DNA of 64,000 nucleotides, from assembly GCF_027924605.1 (NCBI RefSeq), contig NZ_AP027042.1:1589524-1653523 (forward strand). The letters are read 5' to 3'. The position numbers were made by a program, and so were the translations under genes. Position 1 is the stretch's first letter, and each line of letters starts with the position of its first letter. The notes under the pieces are model-generated. The model did not search any database and had not been told where the DNA came from. It was given only the letters and a program-made list of their open reading frames with translations. Shown in pieces: positions 25,789 through 35,031 of the stretch. The stretch is from Dyella sp. GSA-30 (GTDB lineage Bacteria > Pseudomonadota > Gammaproteobacteria > Xanthomonadales > Rhodanobacteraceae).

Positions 25789-26769
25789 ATGGCGCTGACG
25801 CGCGAAGACAATTCTCCGCTGTTTGCCGGCACCGTCGCCGGCACGCTGCGTTTGATCTTTTATCTCGCGCTGGCCATGGTGCTGATGGTGCTCGACCATC
25901 GCAACGGCTGGATCTGGCGCATCCGTTACTCCATGTCGGTGGTGGTAGAGCCGGTCTATCGGCTTGCCGGCTTGCCGGCCGCGGGCATGCGCACGCTGAC
26001 CGTGGCCTTTGCCGACCGCAAGCTGTTGACCGAGCAGAACCAGCGTCTGCGCGAAGACCTGTTGCTGGCCAATGCCAAATTGAACCGCATGGCCGCGGTG
26101 GCCGAGCAGAACCAGCGTCTCAAGGGTCTGCTCGACACCCAGCACAGCCTTGAGCTCAACGTGCAGCTCGCTCGCGTGATCGGCATGGACCTGGGCACCA
26201 ACCAGCAGCGACTGGTGGTGAACCTGGGTGCGCGCGACGACATCAAGCAGGGCCAGGTGGTGATCGACGCGCATGGCGTGATCGGCCAGATCGTCGAAGT
26301 GCTGCCGACCACCTCGATCGTGATGCTGGTGACCGACCCCAATCACGCCACGCCGGTGATGGTGGAGCGCACCGGCCTGCGCACCGTGGCCTATGGCGTG
26401 CGCGAGGGCGACCAGCTCAGCCTGCCCAACGTGCCGATGGCCGCCGATATCCGTGCTGGCGACAAGCTGTTGAGTTCGGGCCTGGGCGGTCGCTTTCCGC
26501 CCGGGTTTCCAGTCGGTGAGGTGTTGAGTGTGGGCCAGTCGCAATCGGGCATGTTTCTCGAAGCGCGTGCACGGCCCACCGCCGATATCGACCGCAGCGA
26601 CGACGTGCTGATCCTGCACGATCAGGCCGAGCCGGTCGGTCCGCCTTCGCCTGCCGCGCCAGTCGGCCCACCAGCCAGCCTGGCGCCGCCGCCGGGCGAA
26701 ATCGCCGCGCCTGCCAGCGCGCGTACGGCGGCAACGCCAGCTTCGACCACTTCGGCAGTGCAGCCATGA
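25789..26769 (+). CDS. mreC: Rod shape-determining protein MreC
   Basis: A 326-residue bitopic protein of the elongasome. One N-terminal membrane helix (LRLIFYLALAMVLMVL) is followed by a coiled coil rich in EQNQRLREDLLLANAKLNR. The periplasmic beta-barrel domain then carries VIGMDLGTNQQRLVVNLGARDDIKQGQVVI and GLGGRFPPGFPVGEV. The C-terminus is a long proline/alanine-rich tail (from about residue 285), typical for Xanthomonadales MreC. It overlaps mreD by four bases (ATGA). Confidence 0.96.
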   Translation: MALTREDNSPLFAGTVAGTLRLIFYLALAMVLMVLDHRNGWIWRIRYSMSVVVEPVYRLAGLPAAGMRTLTVAFADRKLLTEQNQRLREDLLLANAKLNRMAAVAEQNQRLKGLLDTQHSLELNVQLARVIGMDLGTNQQRLVVNLGARDDIKQGQVVIDAHGVIGQIVEVLPTTSIVMLVTDPNHATPVMVERTGLRTVAYGVREGDQLSLPNVPMAADIRAGDKLLSSGLGGRFPPGFPVGEVLSVGQSQSGMFLEARARPTADIDRSDDVLILHDQAEPVGPPSPAAPVGPPASLAPPPGEIAAPASARTAATPASTTSAVQP

Positions 26770-27257
26770 ACAAGCAGCGTCTGAGTGCATTGTGGGTCGC
26801 CGGTACGTTGGCGTTTGCGTTGCTGTCGATGCTGGTGCCGCTGCCGGGCGTGCTGCAGCCGTTCAAGCCGTACTGGCCCGCGCTGGTGTTGATCTACTGG
26901 GCGCTCGAATCCAATGACCGCGTCAGCCTGGGGCTGGCCTTCGTAGTGGGTCTGGCTGCCGATCTGCTCGACGGTCTGCTGTTGGGCGAGCAGGCGCTGC
27001 GCCTGTGTGCGATCGTCTTTATCGTGCTGCGCTTCCGCTCGCGCCTGCGCTTCTTCCCGATGTGGCAGCAGACGCTGGCGGTGTTGGCGCTGTTGGTGAA
27101 CGACCGCATCCTGTTGTTGATCGTGCGCGTGTTTGCCGGCGACGCGTTGCCGCCGCCGAGCTGGTGGATCTCGCCCTTCGTCGGTGCGGCCCTGTGGCCC
27201 TTTGTGTTCCTGTTGCTCGATGACCTGCGGATGCGCCTGCGCATCCAGCAGCAATAG
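26766..27257 (+). CDS. mreD: Rod shape-determining protein MreD
   Basis: A 163-residue integral membrane protein with about five hydrophobic helices. FKPYWPALVLIYWAL and FVVGLAADLLDGLLLGEQALRLC match the MreD family. It links MreC to PBP2/RodA in the inner membrane. The start overlaps the mreC stop, and mrdA begins six bases after its stop, so the unit is tightly coupled. Confidence 0.95.
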   Translation: MNKQRLSALWVAGTLAFALLSMLVPLPGVLQPFKPYWPALVLIYWALESNDRVSLGLAFVVGLAADLLDGLLLGEQALRLCAIVFIVLRFRSRLRFFPMWQQTLAVLALLVNDRILLLIVRVFAGDALPPPSWWISPFVGAALWPFVFLLLDDLRMRLRIQQQ

Positions 27258-27263
27258 GCGCGC

Positions 27264-29252
27264 ATGGCACGGCGTTCGCTCAAGGACACCCGCGGCGAAA
27301 GCGCGCTGTTCCGGCGCCGCGCGCTGGCGGGTTTTCTGCTGATCCTGGTCGGCCTGGGCGCGCTGATCGGCCGCTATGTCTATTTGCAGGTCTACCACCA
27401 CGACGAGTTCGCCTCCCGCTCGGAAAGCAACCGCATCAAGCCGCGTGCGATTCCGCCGGCGCGCGGGCTGATCTACGACCGCAATGGCGTGCTGCTGGCC
27501 GACAACGTGCCCGCGTTCCGCCTCGAAGTGATCCCCGAGCAGATCGACGATATGCCGACCCTGCTGGCCGAGCTGGGCAACGTGATTCCGCTCAGTGCCG
27601 ACGACCTGGACAACTTCAAGAAGCAGCTCAAGCAGAACCGTCGCTTCGACAGTGTGCCGTTGAAGCTGCGCCTGACCGAAGACGAGATCGACCGCTTCGC
27701 GGTGAATCGCTGGCGCTTTCCCGGTGTGGATGTCGTGCCCTATCTGACGCGGCGCTATCCGCTGGGGCCGCTGTTTGCCCATGTGGTGGGCTACGTCAGC
27801 CGCATCGATGCGGACGATCTCAACCGGCTCGACCCGGAGCGCTACAAGGGCACCAGCCACGTGGGCCGCACCGGGCTGGAGCGTTCGTACGAAGACATGC
27901 TGCACGGCACGCCGGGCTACGAGCTAGTCGAGGTGAATGCCGATGGGCGCGTGCAGCAGGTGTTGAAAACCTATCCGCCGATACCGGGCAAGAATCTCTA
28001 TCTCAGCATCGATGCGCGGGTGCAGAAGGCGACGACCGATGCTTTCGAAGGTCGCCCGGGCGGCGCGGTGGCGATCGATCCGCGCAATGGCCAGGTGCTC
28101 TCCATGGTCAGCGTGCCGAGCTACGACCCCAACCTGTTCGTCAACGGCATCAGCCGCGTCGACTACAGCTCGTTGACCAATGCGCCGGACAAGCCGTTGC
28201 TCAATCGCGCGCTGGTCAGCGCGTATCCGCCGGGTTCGACGGTCAAGCCGTTCCTCGCGCTGGGCGGTCTCGAATACGGTATCCGCCGGCCGGAAGACAC
28301 CGTGCTGTCGACCGGTCAGTTCTGCATTCCGGGGCAATCGCGCTGTTACCGCGACGACACGCCCGGTGGCGACGGCACGGTCAACATGGTGCGGGCGATC
28401 CAGAAATCGACCAACACGTACTTCTACAAGCTTGCGCTCGACCTCGGCATCGATCGCCTGAGCAGCTGGATGGGCAGCCTGGGCTTCGGTGATCGGACGG
28501 GTATCGACCTGGTGGGCGAAGGTCGCGGCATCCTGCCATCGCGCGAGTGGAAGGCATCACGCAGCAAGGCAGGCTGGTTTCCGGGCGAAACCATCATTGC
28601 CGGCATCGGGCAGGGTTACTGGAACGTCACCGCGTTGCAGCTGGCGCACGCCACCGCAACGTTCGCCGGACACGGCACGCCGTATGCACCGCGACTGGTC
28701 ATGTCGACCCAGGATGCCGGTGTGAACGCGCAGCCGCAGCCGTTGGCCAACCCGCCGAGTGGCCCGTCGGTGATCAAGAATCCCGCGCACTGGAATACGG
28801 TCAACCAGGGCATGGAAGCGGTGATCACGGGTGGTACCGGTAAGATCGTCTTTACCGGGTTCCCTTATCTGGTGGCCGGCAAGAGCGGCACGGCCGAACG
28901 TTTCTCGCGCAAGACCGACGCCTATGACACCAACAAGAATTCGGCGTATCTGGCCAAGCGCCACCGCGCCTGGTTTATCGCCTACATGCCTGCCGATGCA
29001 CCCAAGATCGCCATGGCGGCGATGGTCGAAGCGGGCGCCTGGGGCGCATCGGATGCCGGTCCCATCGTGCGCAAGACGCTCACGGCGTGGATCGAGACGC
29101 AGGGCGGGGCAGTGCCGCCGATGACGCCCGAAACGGCGCCGCAGGTACCTGTCGACAACGATCAACCGGAAGATGCTCCGGTGGCGACACCGGCGGATAT
29201 GCCGGCTGCACCCAGTAGCACGACTGACGACAACGACGGAGACGCACAATGA
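27264..29252 (+). CDS. mrdA: Penicillin-binding protein 2 (elongation transpeptidase)
   Basis: A 662-residue class B PBP. One N-terminal membrane helix (ALAGFLLILVGLGALIGRYVYLQVY) precedes the dimerisation domain with RGLIYDRNGVLLADN. The transpeptidase domain has the serine in YPPGSTVKPF (S325), the SxN motif in KSTNTYF and the KSGTAE triad. The last 50 residues are an acidic, proline-rich tail (TPETAPQVPVDNDQPED) not found in E. coli PBP2. The stop overlaps the rodA start by four bases, as expected for a PBP2-RodA pair. Confidence 0.97.
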   Translation: MARRSLKDTRGESALFRRRALAGFLLILVGLGALIGRYVYLQVYHHDEFASRSESNRIKPRAIPPARGLIYDRNGVLLADNVPAFRLEVIPEQIDDMPTLLAELGNVIPLSADDLDNFKKQLKQNRRFDSVPLKLRLTEDEIDRFAVNRWRFPGVDVVPYLTRRYPLGPLFAHVVGYVSRIDADDLNRLDPERYKGTSHVGRTGLERSYEDMLHGTPGYELVEVNADGRVQQVLKTYPPIPGKNLYLSIDARVQKATTDAFEGRPGGAVAIDPRNGQVLSMVSVPSYDPNLFVNGISRVDYSSLTNAPDKPLLNRALVSAYPPGSTVKPFLALGGLEYGIRRPEDTVLSTGQFCIPGQSRCYRDDTPGGDGTVNMVRAIQKSTNTYFYKLALDLGIDRLSSWMGSLGFGDRTGIDLVGEGRGILPSREWKASRSKAGWFPGETIIAGIGQGYWNVTALQLAHATATFAGHGTPYAPRLVMSTQDAGVNAQPQPLANPPSGPSVIKNPAHWNTVNQGMEAVITGGTGKIVFTGFPYLVAGKSGTAERFSRKTDAYDTNKNSAYLAKRHRAWFIAYMPADAPKIAMAAMVEAGAWGASDAGPIVRKTLTAWIETQGGAVPPMTPETAPQVPVDNDQPEDAPVATPADMPAAPSSTTDDNDGDAQ

Positions 29253-30364
29253 TCGAAGCGGCTCTGATGCGTTTGCGCTATTTCCTCAAGCGCATCATGA
29301 CGCGCCCGCGCATCGACCTGCCGCTTGCCGGTGGTCTGCTGCTGCTCGCCTGCGCCGGCCTGGTCACGCTCTACAGCGCGGGCGGCAACAACATGGCGCT
29401 AGTGGTCGGGCAGGCCGGCCGCTTCGTCATGGGCGCGGTGCTGATGGTGGTGATTTCGCGCATCCCACCATCCGTGCTGCGTGGCTGGACACCGTGGCTG
29501 TATGCCGGCAGTACTGCGCTGCTGCTGGTGGTGGCTGCGCTGGGTGAAGGGCGCGGAGCGTATCGCTGGCTGGATCTTGGCGTGATGCGCTTTCAGCCAT
29601 CGGAACTGCTCAAGCTCACCATGCCAATGATGGTCGCCTGGTATCTGCATCCACGTCAGCTGCCGCCGAGCTGGAAAGACATCATCGTCGTTGGCATCTT
29701 GATCGCCATGCCGGCCGGACTTATTGCCGAGCAGCCGGATCTGGGCACGGCCTTGCTGGTCGCTGGCGCAGGCGCGTTTGCGTTGTTCCTGTCGGGAATG
29801 GCCTGGTGGAAGATCGGCAGCCTGCTGGCGGCCGTGGGCGGCATGATCCCGGTGGCCTGGCACTTCCTGCACGAATACCAGCGCAACCGCGTGCGCACCT
29901 TGCTCGATCCCGAATCCGATCCGCTCGGCAACGGCTGGCACATCATCCAGTCGCAGATCGCTGTCGGCTCCGGCGGCGTCTTCGGCAAGGGCTGGCAGCA
30001 CAGTACGCAGTCGCGCCTGGACTTCCTGCCCGAGCACACCACCGACTTCATCTTCGCGGTGTTTTCCGAAGAGTTCGGCCTGGTCGGCGTGATCGCCATC
30101 GTGACGCTCTACGCCTTCATCATCGGCCGCTGCCTGTGGATCGCGATGGAAGCGCGCGAAACCTATTCGCGCCTGCTCGCCGGCGCGATCGGCATGAGCT
30201 TTTTCGTCTACGTCTTCGTCAATGGCGGCATGGTCGCGGGCATGTTGCCGGTGGTCGGCGTGCCGATGCCATTAGTCAGTTATGGCGGCACATCGGCGGT
30301 GTCGTTGTTGACTGGGTTCGGCGTGCTGATGTCGATCCATGCGAACCGAAAGATGCACGTGTGA
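29249..30364 (+). CDS. rodA: Peptidoglycan glycosyltransferase RodA
   Basis: A 371-residue SEDS-family polymerase with about ten membrane helices, partner of PBP2 in lateral wall synthesis. Seen: FQPSELLKLTMPMMVAWYL, EQPDLGTALLV (with the catalytic aspartate region), DPLGNGWHIIQSQIAVGSGG, FLPEHTTDFIFAVFSEEFG and the C-terminal PLVSYGGTSAVSLLTGFG. An in-frame ATG 18 bases further on could also be the start. It overlaps mrdA and lies 73 bases before mltB. Confidence 0.96.
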   Translation: MIEAALMRLRYFLKRIMTRPRIDLPLAGGLLLLACAGLVTLYSAGGNNMALVVGQAGRFVMGAVLMVVISRIPPSVLRGWTPWLYAGSTALLLVVAALGEGRGAYRWLDLGVMRFQPSELLKLTMPMMVAWYLHPRQLPPSWKDIIVVGILIAMPAGLIAEQPDLGTALLVAGAGAFALFLSGMAWWKIGSLLAAVGGMIPVAWHFLHEYQRNRVRTLLDPESDPLGNGWHIIQSQIAVGSGGVFGKGWQHSTQSRLDFLPEHTTDFIFAVFSEEFGLVGVIAIVTLYAFIIGRCLWIAMEARETYSRLLAGAIGMSFFVYVFVNGGMVAGMLPVVGVPMPLVSYGGTSAVSLLTGFGVLMSIHANRKMHV

Positions 30365-30437
30365 CGCCGCGAGGCCGGCGGCTTTACCGCTCACCTCATG
30401 CTAGGCTCCGAGAAAGCCGTACCAAACGAAGTAGCCC

Positions 30438-31439
30438 ATGACAATGACGTCTGTCCCACATCGTGTTTTCCGTCTGGCAGCATTGGCTGCGTTTTTCGTC
30501 AGCAGCGTCGTCGCCGCTGAAACGCACCCCGGCCAGGACAAGCTGGTCAAAGAGATAGCGTTGGAGACGGGCAAGGACCCGAAGGCGCTGAACGCATTGC
30601 TCGATGGCGCCAAGAAACAGCAGAGCATTCTCGATGCGATCAGCCGCCCGGCCGAAGCCAAGCCGTGGAAGGACTACCGTCCGATCTTCGTCACCGACAA
30701 GCGCATCAGCGACGGCATCGCGTTCTACCGCGAGCACCGCGAGCTGATCGAAGGCATCGCGCACAAGTACCATGTCGCACCGGAATACATCGTCGCCATC
30801 GTCGGTGTGGAAACCTCCTACGGGCGTATTACGGGCAAGTACAAGGTGCTCGATGCGCTGGTCACGCTGGGGCTGTATTACCCGCCGCGCCAGGCGTTTT
30901 TCCGCGATCAGCTCAAGGTGCTGCTGACCTTGCCCGAGAATCATCTCGCCGGCCCGGTCGATACGCTGGTGGGCTCGTATGCCGGTGCGCAGGGCTGGGG
31001 ACAGTTCATGCCCTCGAGCATCCGCGATTTCGGCGTGGACGAAGACAACGACGGGCATATCGATCTGCATAATTCGCTGCCCGATATCCTGGCCAGTGTC
31101 GCTAATTATTTTGCCAAGCACGGCTGGGTCGAAGGTGGCCCGGTCGCCGAGCAGGCACAGCCCGATGCGCACGCCAAGCCGATCACCGTGAAGGATTCCA
31201 CGCCGCAGTGGCCGCTGGAGCAGTTGGAGGCATGGGGCTACGCGCCGCTCAAGCAGCTCAACCCCGGCCAGATGACCAGTCTGCAGTCGCTCGATGGCGC
31301 CAATGGCAAGGAATACTGGTTCACCTTCCAGAATTTCTACGTGATCACACGCTACAACCGCAGTCCGCTCTATGCCTTGTCGGTGCATCAGCTGGCACAG
31401 GCCATCGCCGACGGGGTGCATGGGGGAGAAGCTCATTGA
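30438..31439 (+). CDS. mltB: Membrane-bound lytic murein transglycosylase B
   Basis: A 333-residue GH103 lytic transglycosylase. An N-terminal signal sequence (RVFRLAALAAFFVSSVVAAE) has no clear lipobox cysteine, so it may be periplasmic rather than a lipoprotein. The catalytic glutamate lies in VAIVGVETSYGRITGKY. QGWGQFMPSSIRDFGVD and the ILASVANYFAKHGW block match the family. It cuts glycan strands to give 1,6-anhydro ends. Its stop overlaps the rlpA start by one base, placing both hydrolases behind the elongasome genes. Confidence 0.93.
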   Translation: MTMTSVPHRVFRLAALAAFFVSSVVAAETHPGQDKLVKEIALETGKDPKALNALLDGAKKQQSILDAISRPAEAKPWKDYRPIFVTDKRISDGIAFYREHRELIEGIAHKYHVAPEYIVAIVGVETSYGRITGKYKVLDALVTLGLYYPPRQAFFRDQLKVLLTLPENHLAGPVDTLVGSYAGAQGWGQFMPSSIRDFGVDEDNDGHIDLHNSLPDILASVANYFAKHGWVEGGPVAEQAQPDAHAKPITVKDSTPQWPLEQLEAWGYAPLKQLNPGQMTSLQSLDGANGKEYWFTFQNFYVITRYNRSPLYALSVHQLAQAIADGVHGGEAH

Positions 31440-32368
31440 TGAAGCTGCTGCGCGGACTGGCAGTTCTGGTGGTGCTCGTATTGTTGGTCGGTTGCGGCGG
31501 CGGCAAGACCCGCCCAGGCAAAGCGTCTTCGTCGTCGACGACACGCAGCAGTTCAAGTGGGGGCAGCAGTGGCAGCAGCAGTGGCGGCTTCCGTGACGAC
31601 ATCAGCAAGTCGCAAAGCAGCCGCTATCGCGACAGCGACGATAGCGTGCCCTCTGGTCCGCCGCCGGACCTGAGCAAGCTGGTTGAGCCGACGCCGAAAA
31701 ACGAGCCGCGCTCGCTGTACGGCAACAAGTCGCCGTATTCGGTACTGGGGCGCACCTACAGCGTGCTGCCGAGTGCCAGCGGCTACGTCGAGCGTGGCAT
31801 CGCATCGTTCTACGGCAACAAGTTCCACGGCTTCAAGACCTCCAATCTGGAGGACTACGACATGTACAAGTTCAGCGCGGCGCACAAGACTCTCCCGATC
31901 CCGAGCTATGCGCGCGTGACCAACCTGGAAAACGGCAAGAGCGTGGTGGTGCGCATCAACGATCGCGGTCCGTTCCACGAAAACCGCATCATCGACCTGT
32001 CCTATGCGGCGGCGGTAAAGATCGGCGTGTGGCCCAAGGGCACCGGTCTGGTCGAAGTTCGCGCGTTGGTCCCCGGCGAGCCCGACCTGCCGCCACCCCC
32101 GCCGGCGCCTTCGGTCGTCGCCGGCACACCCAAACCCGGCATTTTTCTGCAGGTGGGCGCGTTCTCCGACAATGCCAACGCCGAACGTGTCGCGCAGCAG
32201 TTGCGCGCGGCCAATCTGGCCCCGGTCCAGGTGATCGACGCCCAGATCGGCGGTCGCGCGGTGCGCCGCGTGCGGCTGGGGCCGATCAGCGACGTGGACT
32301 CAGCTGACCAGATCACTACTCAGATTGAAACCATGGGTCTGCCCAGGCCGCAGGTCGCGGTAGACTGA
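31439..32368 (+). CDS. rlpA: RlpA family septal lytic transglycosylase lipoprotein
   Basis: A 309-residue lipoprotein. The signal peptide ends with lipobox LLVGC, followed by a long serine/glycine linker (about residues 25-65). The double-psi beta-barrel domain shows GIASFYGNKFHGFKT, the catalytic histidine in SAAHKTLP and the catalytic aspartate in VRINDRGPF. The usual TANGE after the HG motif reads TSNLED here. The C-terminal SPOR domain (FLQVGAFSDNANAERVAQQL) should bind denuded septal glycan. It overlaps mltB and is followed by a REP element. Confidence 0.92.
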   Translation: MKLLRGLAVLVVLVLLVGCGGGKTRPGKASSSSTTRSSSSGGSSGSSSGGFRDDISKSQSSRYRDSDDSVPSGPPPDLSKLVEPTPKNEPRSLYGNKSPYSVLGRTYSVLPSASGYVERGIASFYGNKFHGFKTSNLEDYDMYKFSAAHKTLPIPSYARVTNLENGKSVVVRINDRGPFHENRIIDLSYAAAVKIGVWPKGTGLVEVRALVPGEPDLPPPPPAPSVVAGTPKPGIFLQVGAFSDNANAERVAQQLRAANLAPVQVIDAQIGGRAVRRVRLGPISDVDSADQITTQIETMGLPRPQVAVD

Positions 32369-32448
32369 TGCAATTGCCGCCTCATAGGGCGGCGGAGTGA
32401 CGATGGTGCGGTTGCTGGAGCGAAAACCTCTGACAACCGCCTCTACCT

Positions 32449-32575
32449 CGTCATCCCGGCGCAGGCCGGGATCCAGTGGCTTCGGTTCGTGGTTTTCGCG
32501 GTAGAGCAAATCCTTGATGACTCTCGCGACAACCAGCTGCAAAGTCACTGGATCCCGGCCTGCGCCGGGATGACG
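32449..32575. repeat. REP/BIME-like palindromic element, copy 3
   Basis: Full copy in the rlpA-dacC gap. Arms CGTCATCCCGGCGCAGGCCG and CGGCCTGCGCCGGGATGACG enclose a core with GGTTTTCGCGGTAGAG and TCTCGCGACAACCAG. It lies 80 bases after the rlpA stop. Confidence 0.87.
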
Positions 32576-32647
32576 AGGGTTGTGAGATTTTTCAAAAGTC
32601 GCTCCCCCGATATCGCTTCACCTTTTTCAGGATTTCAAGAGATCACG

Positions 32648-33895
32648 ATGAGCCTTCTGCGCCGTACCCTTTCCTCGCTTGCCGTCGCCGCCCTGGTTGT
32701 CGGCTCCGCCTTCGCCCAGCAGACGCCGACCCCGACTCCGCAGGTTCCGCACCCCACGCCGGTGCCGCGTCCGGTGGTGCCCGATGCGCCGGTGCCGCCG
32801 CCGCCGGATGTGGAAGGCAAGAGCTGGGTGCTGATGGATTACGCCACCGGCCAGGTGCTCGCCTCCAAGGACCCTGACGTACGCGTCGAGCCTGCTTCGA
32901 TTACCAAGGTCATGACCGATTACGTCGTGTCGGCCGAGGTCGCCAACGGCAAGGTTCACATGGAAGACAAGGTCACCATCAGCGAAAACGCCTGGCGTGG
33001 CGGTGGTGCGGGGACCGACGGCTCGACCAGCTTCATGCAGCTCAACAGCCAGGTCACGCTCAAAGACCTGCTCTACGGCATGATCATCCAGTCCGGTAAC
33101 GACGCCGCCATCGCGCTGGCCGAGCATACGGCCGGCTCCGAGGGCAACTTCGCCAACCTGATGAATGCCTATGCCAAGCAGCTGGGCATGGTCAATTCGA
33201 ACTTCCAGAATGCGTCGGGCTACCCGATCTCCAACCACTACACCACCGCGCGCGACATCGCGATCCTTTCGCGCGCGCTGATCCACGACTTCCCCGAGGA
33301 CTACGCCATCTCGGCGATCAAGGACTTCGAGTGGAACGGCATCAAGCAGCACAACCGCAACCTGCTGCTGTGGCGCGACCCGAGCGTGGACGGCATCAAG
33401 ACAGGCCATACCGCCGCTGCCGGCTTCTGCCTGGCCGCCTCGGCCAAGCAGGGCGACGCACGCATGATCGCCATCGTGATGGGCGCCAGCAGCGAAAAGG
33501 CGCGCGCCGATGCCGCCATGGCGCTGCTCAGCTACGGCTTCCGTTTCTACGAAACCCACAAGCTGTACGACAGCAACAAACCGCTGGCGACGCCGAAGCT
33601 CTGGAAGGGCACGGAAAACCAGCTACCGATCGGCGTGACCGATAACGTGCTGGTCACCGTCAAGCGCGGCGATTACGACAAGCTCAAGGCCGAGATGGAC
33701 ATCCCGGCCACGCTGATCGCGCCCTTCACCAAGGGCCAGCAGATCGGCACCCTGCGCGTCACGCTCGACGGCCAGCCGGTGCAGAACGTGCCGCTGGTCG
33801 CGCTGAACGACGCGCCGCAAGGCGGTTTCTTCGCGCGCCTGTGGGACAGCATCATGCTGTGGTTCCATAGCGACAAGAAACCCGAAACAAAGTAA
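32648..33895 (+). CDS. dacC: D-alanyl-D-alanine carboxypeptidase (PBP5/6 type)
   Basis: A 415-residue class C low-molecular-mass PBP that removes the terminal D-Ala from pentapeptides. A signal peptide ends near AFAQQ, followed by a proline-rich linker. The active site is complete: PASITK (SxxK), QSGNDA (SxN) and GIKTGHT (KTG). A C-terminal beta domain and an amphipathic tail (ARLWDSIMLWFHS) suit membrane anchoring. The ATG at 32648 starts the signal peptide; an open extension upstream runs into the REP element and is rejected. Confidence 0.94.
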   Translation: MSLLRRTLSSLAVAALVVGSAFAQQTPTPTPQVPHPTPVPRPVVPDAPVPPPPDVEGKSWVLMDYATGQVLASKDPDVRVEPASITKVMTDYVVSAEVANGKVHMEDKVTISENAWRGGGAGTDGSTSFMQLNSQVTLKDLLYGMIIQSGNDAAIALAEHTAGSEGNFANLMNAYAKQLGMVNSNFQNASGYPISNHYTTARDIAILSRALIHDFPEDYAISAIKDFEWNGIKQHNRNLLLWRDPSVDGIKTGHTAAAGFCLAASAKQGDARMIAIVMGASSEKARADAAMALLSYGFRFYETHKLYDSNKPLATPKLWKGTENQLPIGVTDNVLVTVKRGDYDKLKAEMDIPATLIAPFTKGQQIGTLRVTLDGQPVQNVPLVALNDAPQGGFFARLWDSIMLWFHSDKKPETK

Positions 33896-33911
33896 AGCGG
33901 AGGGCGGCACC

Positions 33912-34205
33912 ATGCGCGATATCAGCATCGACGACCTGAAGGCCGAAGGCGGCAAGGGCTTCGAATTTCCCGGCGAACACGACATCACCGCCATCGGCAA
34001 CGCCAGCGCGGAGCTGACGGTGAAGGTGCCGGAAATCCTGCTCCGGGTCGGCGTGCGCGTCGACCACGAAACCGTGCGCTACCGCGCCACCGACAAGGGC
34101 AACTACGCCTCGGTCACCGTCAGTGCCTTTTACGAGACGCGCGAACAGTACGACGAGGCGCGCAAGGCGCTGCATGACGATCCGGATATTCGGACGACGC
34201 TCTAA
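33912..34205 (+). CDS. DUF493 (YbeD-like) protein
   Basis: A 97-residue cytoplasmic protein of the YbeD/DUF493 family. FEFPGEHDITAIGNAS and the following VRVDHETVRYRATDKGNYASVTVSAF match the ACT-like fold of the family. It has the same place between dacA-type and lipB genes as ybeD in E. coli. Its function is unknown; a regulatory link to lipoate synthesis has been proposed from this synteny. Confidence 0.93.
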   Translation: MRDISIDDLKAEGGKGFEFPGEHDITAIGNASAELTVKVPEILLRVGVRVDHETVRYRATDKGNYASVTVSAFYETREQYDEARKALHDDPDIRTTL

Positions 34206-34210
34206 AGCAG

Positions 34211-34292
34211 TTGAGAGTGGAGAGGAGTGAGGAGAGAGAGTGGGCTTGGCGCCTTTACTCGCCTCTCACTTCTCTTCACTGCGCCCTTCGCT
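34211..34292. repeat. Imperfect purine-rich inverted repeat before lipB
   Basis: GAGTGAGGAGAGAGAGTGGGC on the left is roughly inverted by GCCTCTCACTTCTCTTCACTG on the right, giving a long imperfect hairpin in the DUF493-lipB gap. It resembles another REP-like family. Confidence 0.4.
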
Positions 34293-34352
34293 GCCCTTGC
34301 AACCCCCTGGCTCCGTCCTCAAATCAAGCCAATCCCCGGTTCAGGCCACCCC

Positions 34353-35021
34353 ATGTCCTTGCCCCTAAAAATTCGCCGCCTCGGCCGCCAGCCTTACGAG
34401 GCGACCTGGAACGCGATGAAAGCGTTTACGGACCAGCGCGATAGCGACACGATCGACGAACTTTGGCTGCTCGAGCACGATCCGGTGTTCACCCTGGGCC
34501 AGGCCGGCAAGATGGAGCACGTGCTGATGCCGGGGGATATCCCGGTGGTCCCGGTGGATCGGGGCGGGCAGGTGACGTATCACGGGCCGGGCCAGATCGT
34601 GGGGTATCCGCTGATCGACCTGCGCCGGGCCGGCGTGGGCGTGCGTGAGATGGTCTGCAAGATCGAGCAGGCCCTGATCGACACCATGGAGCACTGGAAC
34701 ATCGTCGCCGAGCGCGTCGAAGGCGCTCCGGGCGTCTATGTCGGCGGGGCCAAGGTCGGCGCGCTGGGCCTGCGCGTGCGGCGCGGCTGCAGCTTCCACG
34801 GGCTGGCCTTCAACGTCAACATGGACCTGGAACCGTTTCACCGCATCAATCCTTGTGGCTACAAGGGTTTGGCGGTCACTCAGGTGCTAGACTTGGGCGG
34901 TCCGTCGCAGCTGGCGGATGTCGAAGACGTGCTGATCGGCGAGTTCTGCCGGCAGTTCGGTTTCGATGCCGAGCCGGCCGCCCCCGTTCTCCCCGAACTC
35001 CCCGCTCGCGTAGCGGTCTGA
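34353..35021 (+). CDS. lipB: Octanoyl transferase LipB
   Basis: LipB (222 residues) moves octanoyl from ACP to lipoyl domains. Seen: [41 protein letters not shown], the catalytic lysine in [15 protein letters not shown] and the cysteine in [13 protein letters not shown]. The ATG at 34353 begins the family N-terminus; an open frame upstream reads through the repeat. It lies 10 bases before lipA. Confidence 0.96.
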   Translation: MSLPLKIRRLGRQPYEATWNAMKAFTDQRDSDTIDELWLLEHDPVFTLGQAGKMEHVLMPGDIPVVPVDRGGQVTYHGPGQIVGYPLIDLRRAGVGVREMVCKIEQALIDTMEHWNIVAERVEGAPGVYVGGAKVGALGLRVRRGCSFHGLAFNVNMDLEPFHRINPCGYKGLAVTQVLDLGGPSQLADVEDVLIGEFCRQFGFDAEPAAPVLPELPARVAV

Positions 35022-35031
35022 GCCTGTCTAC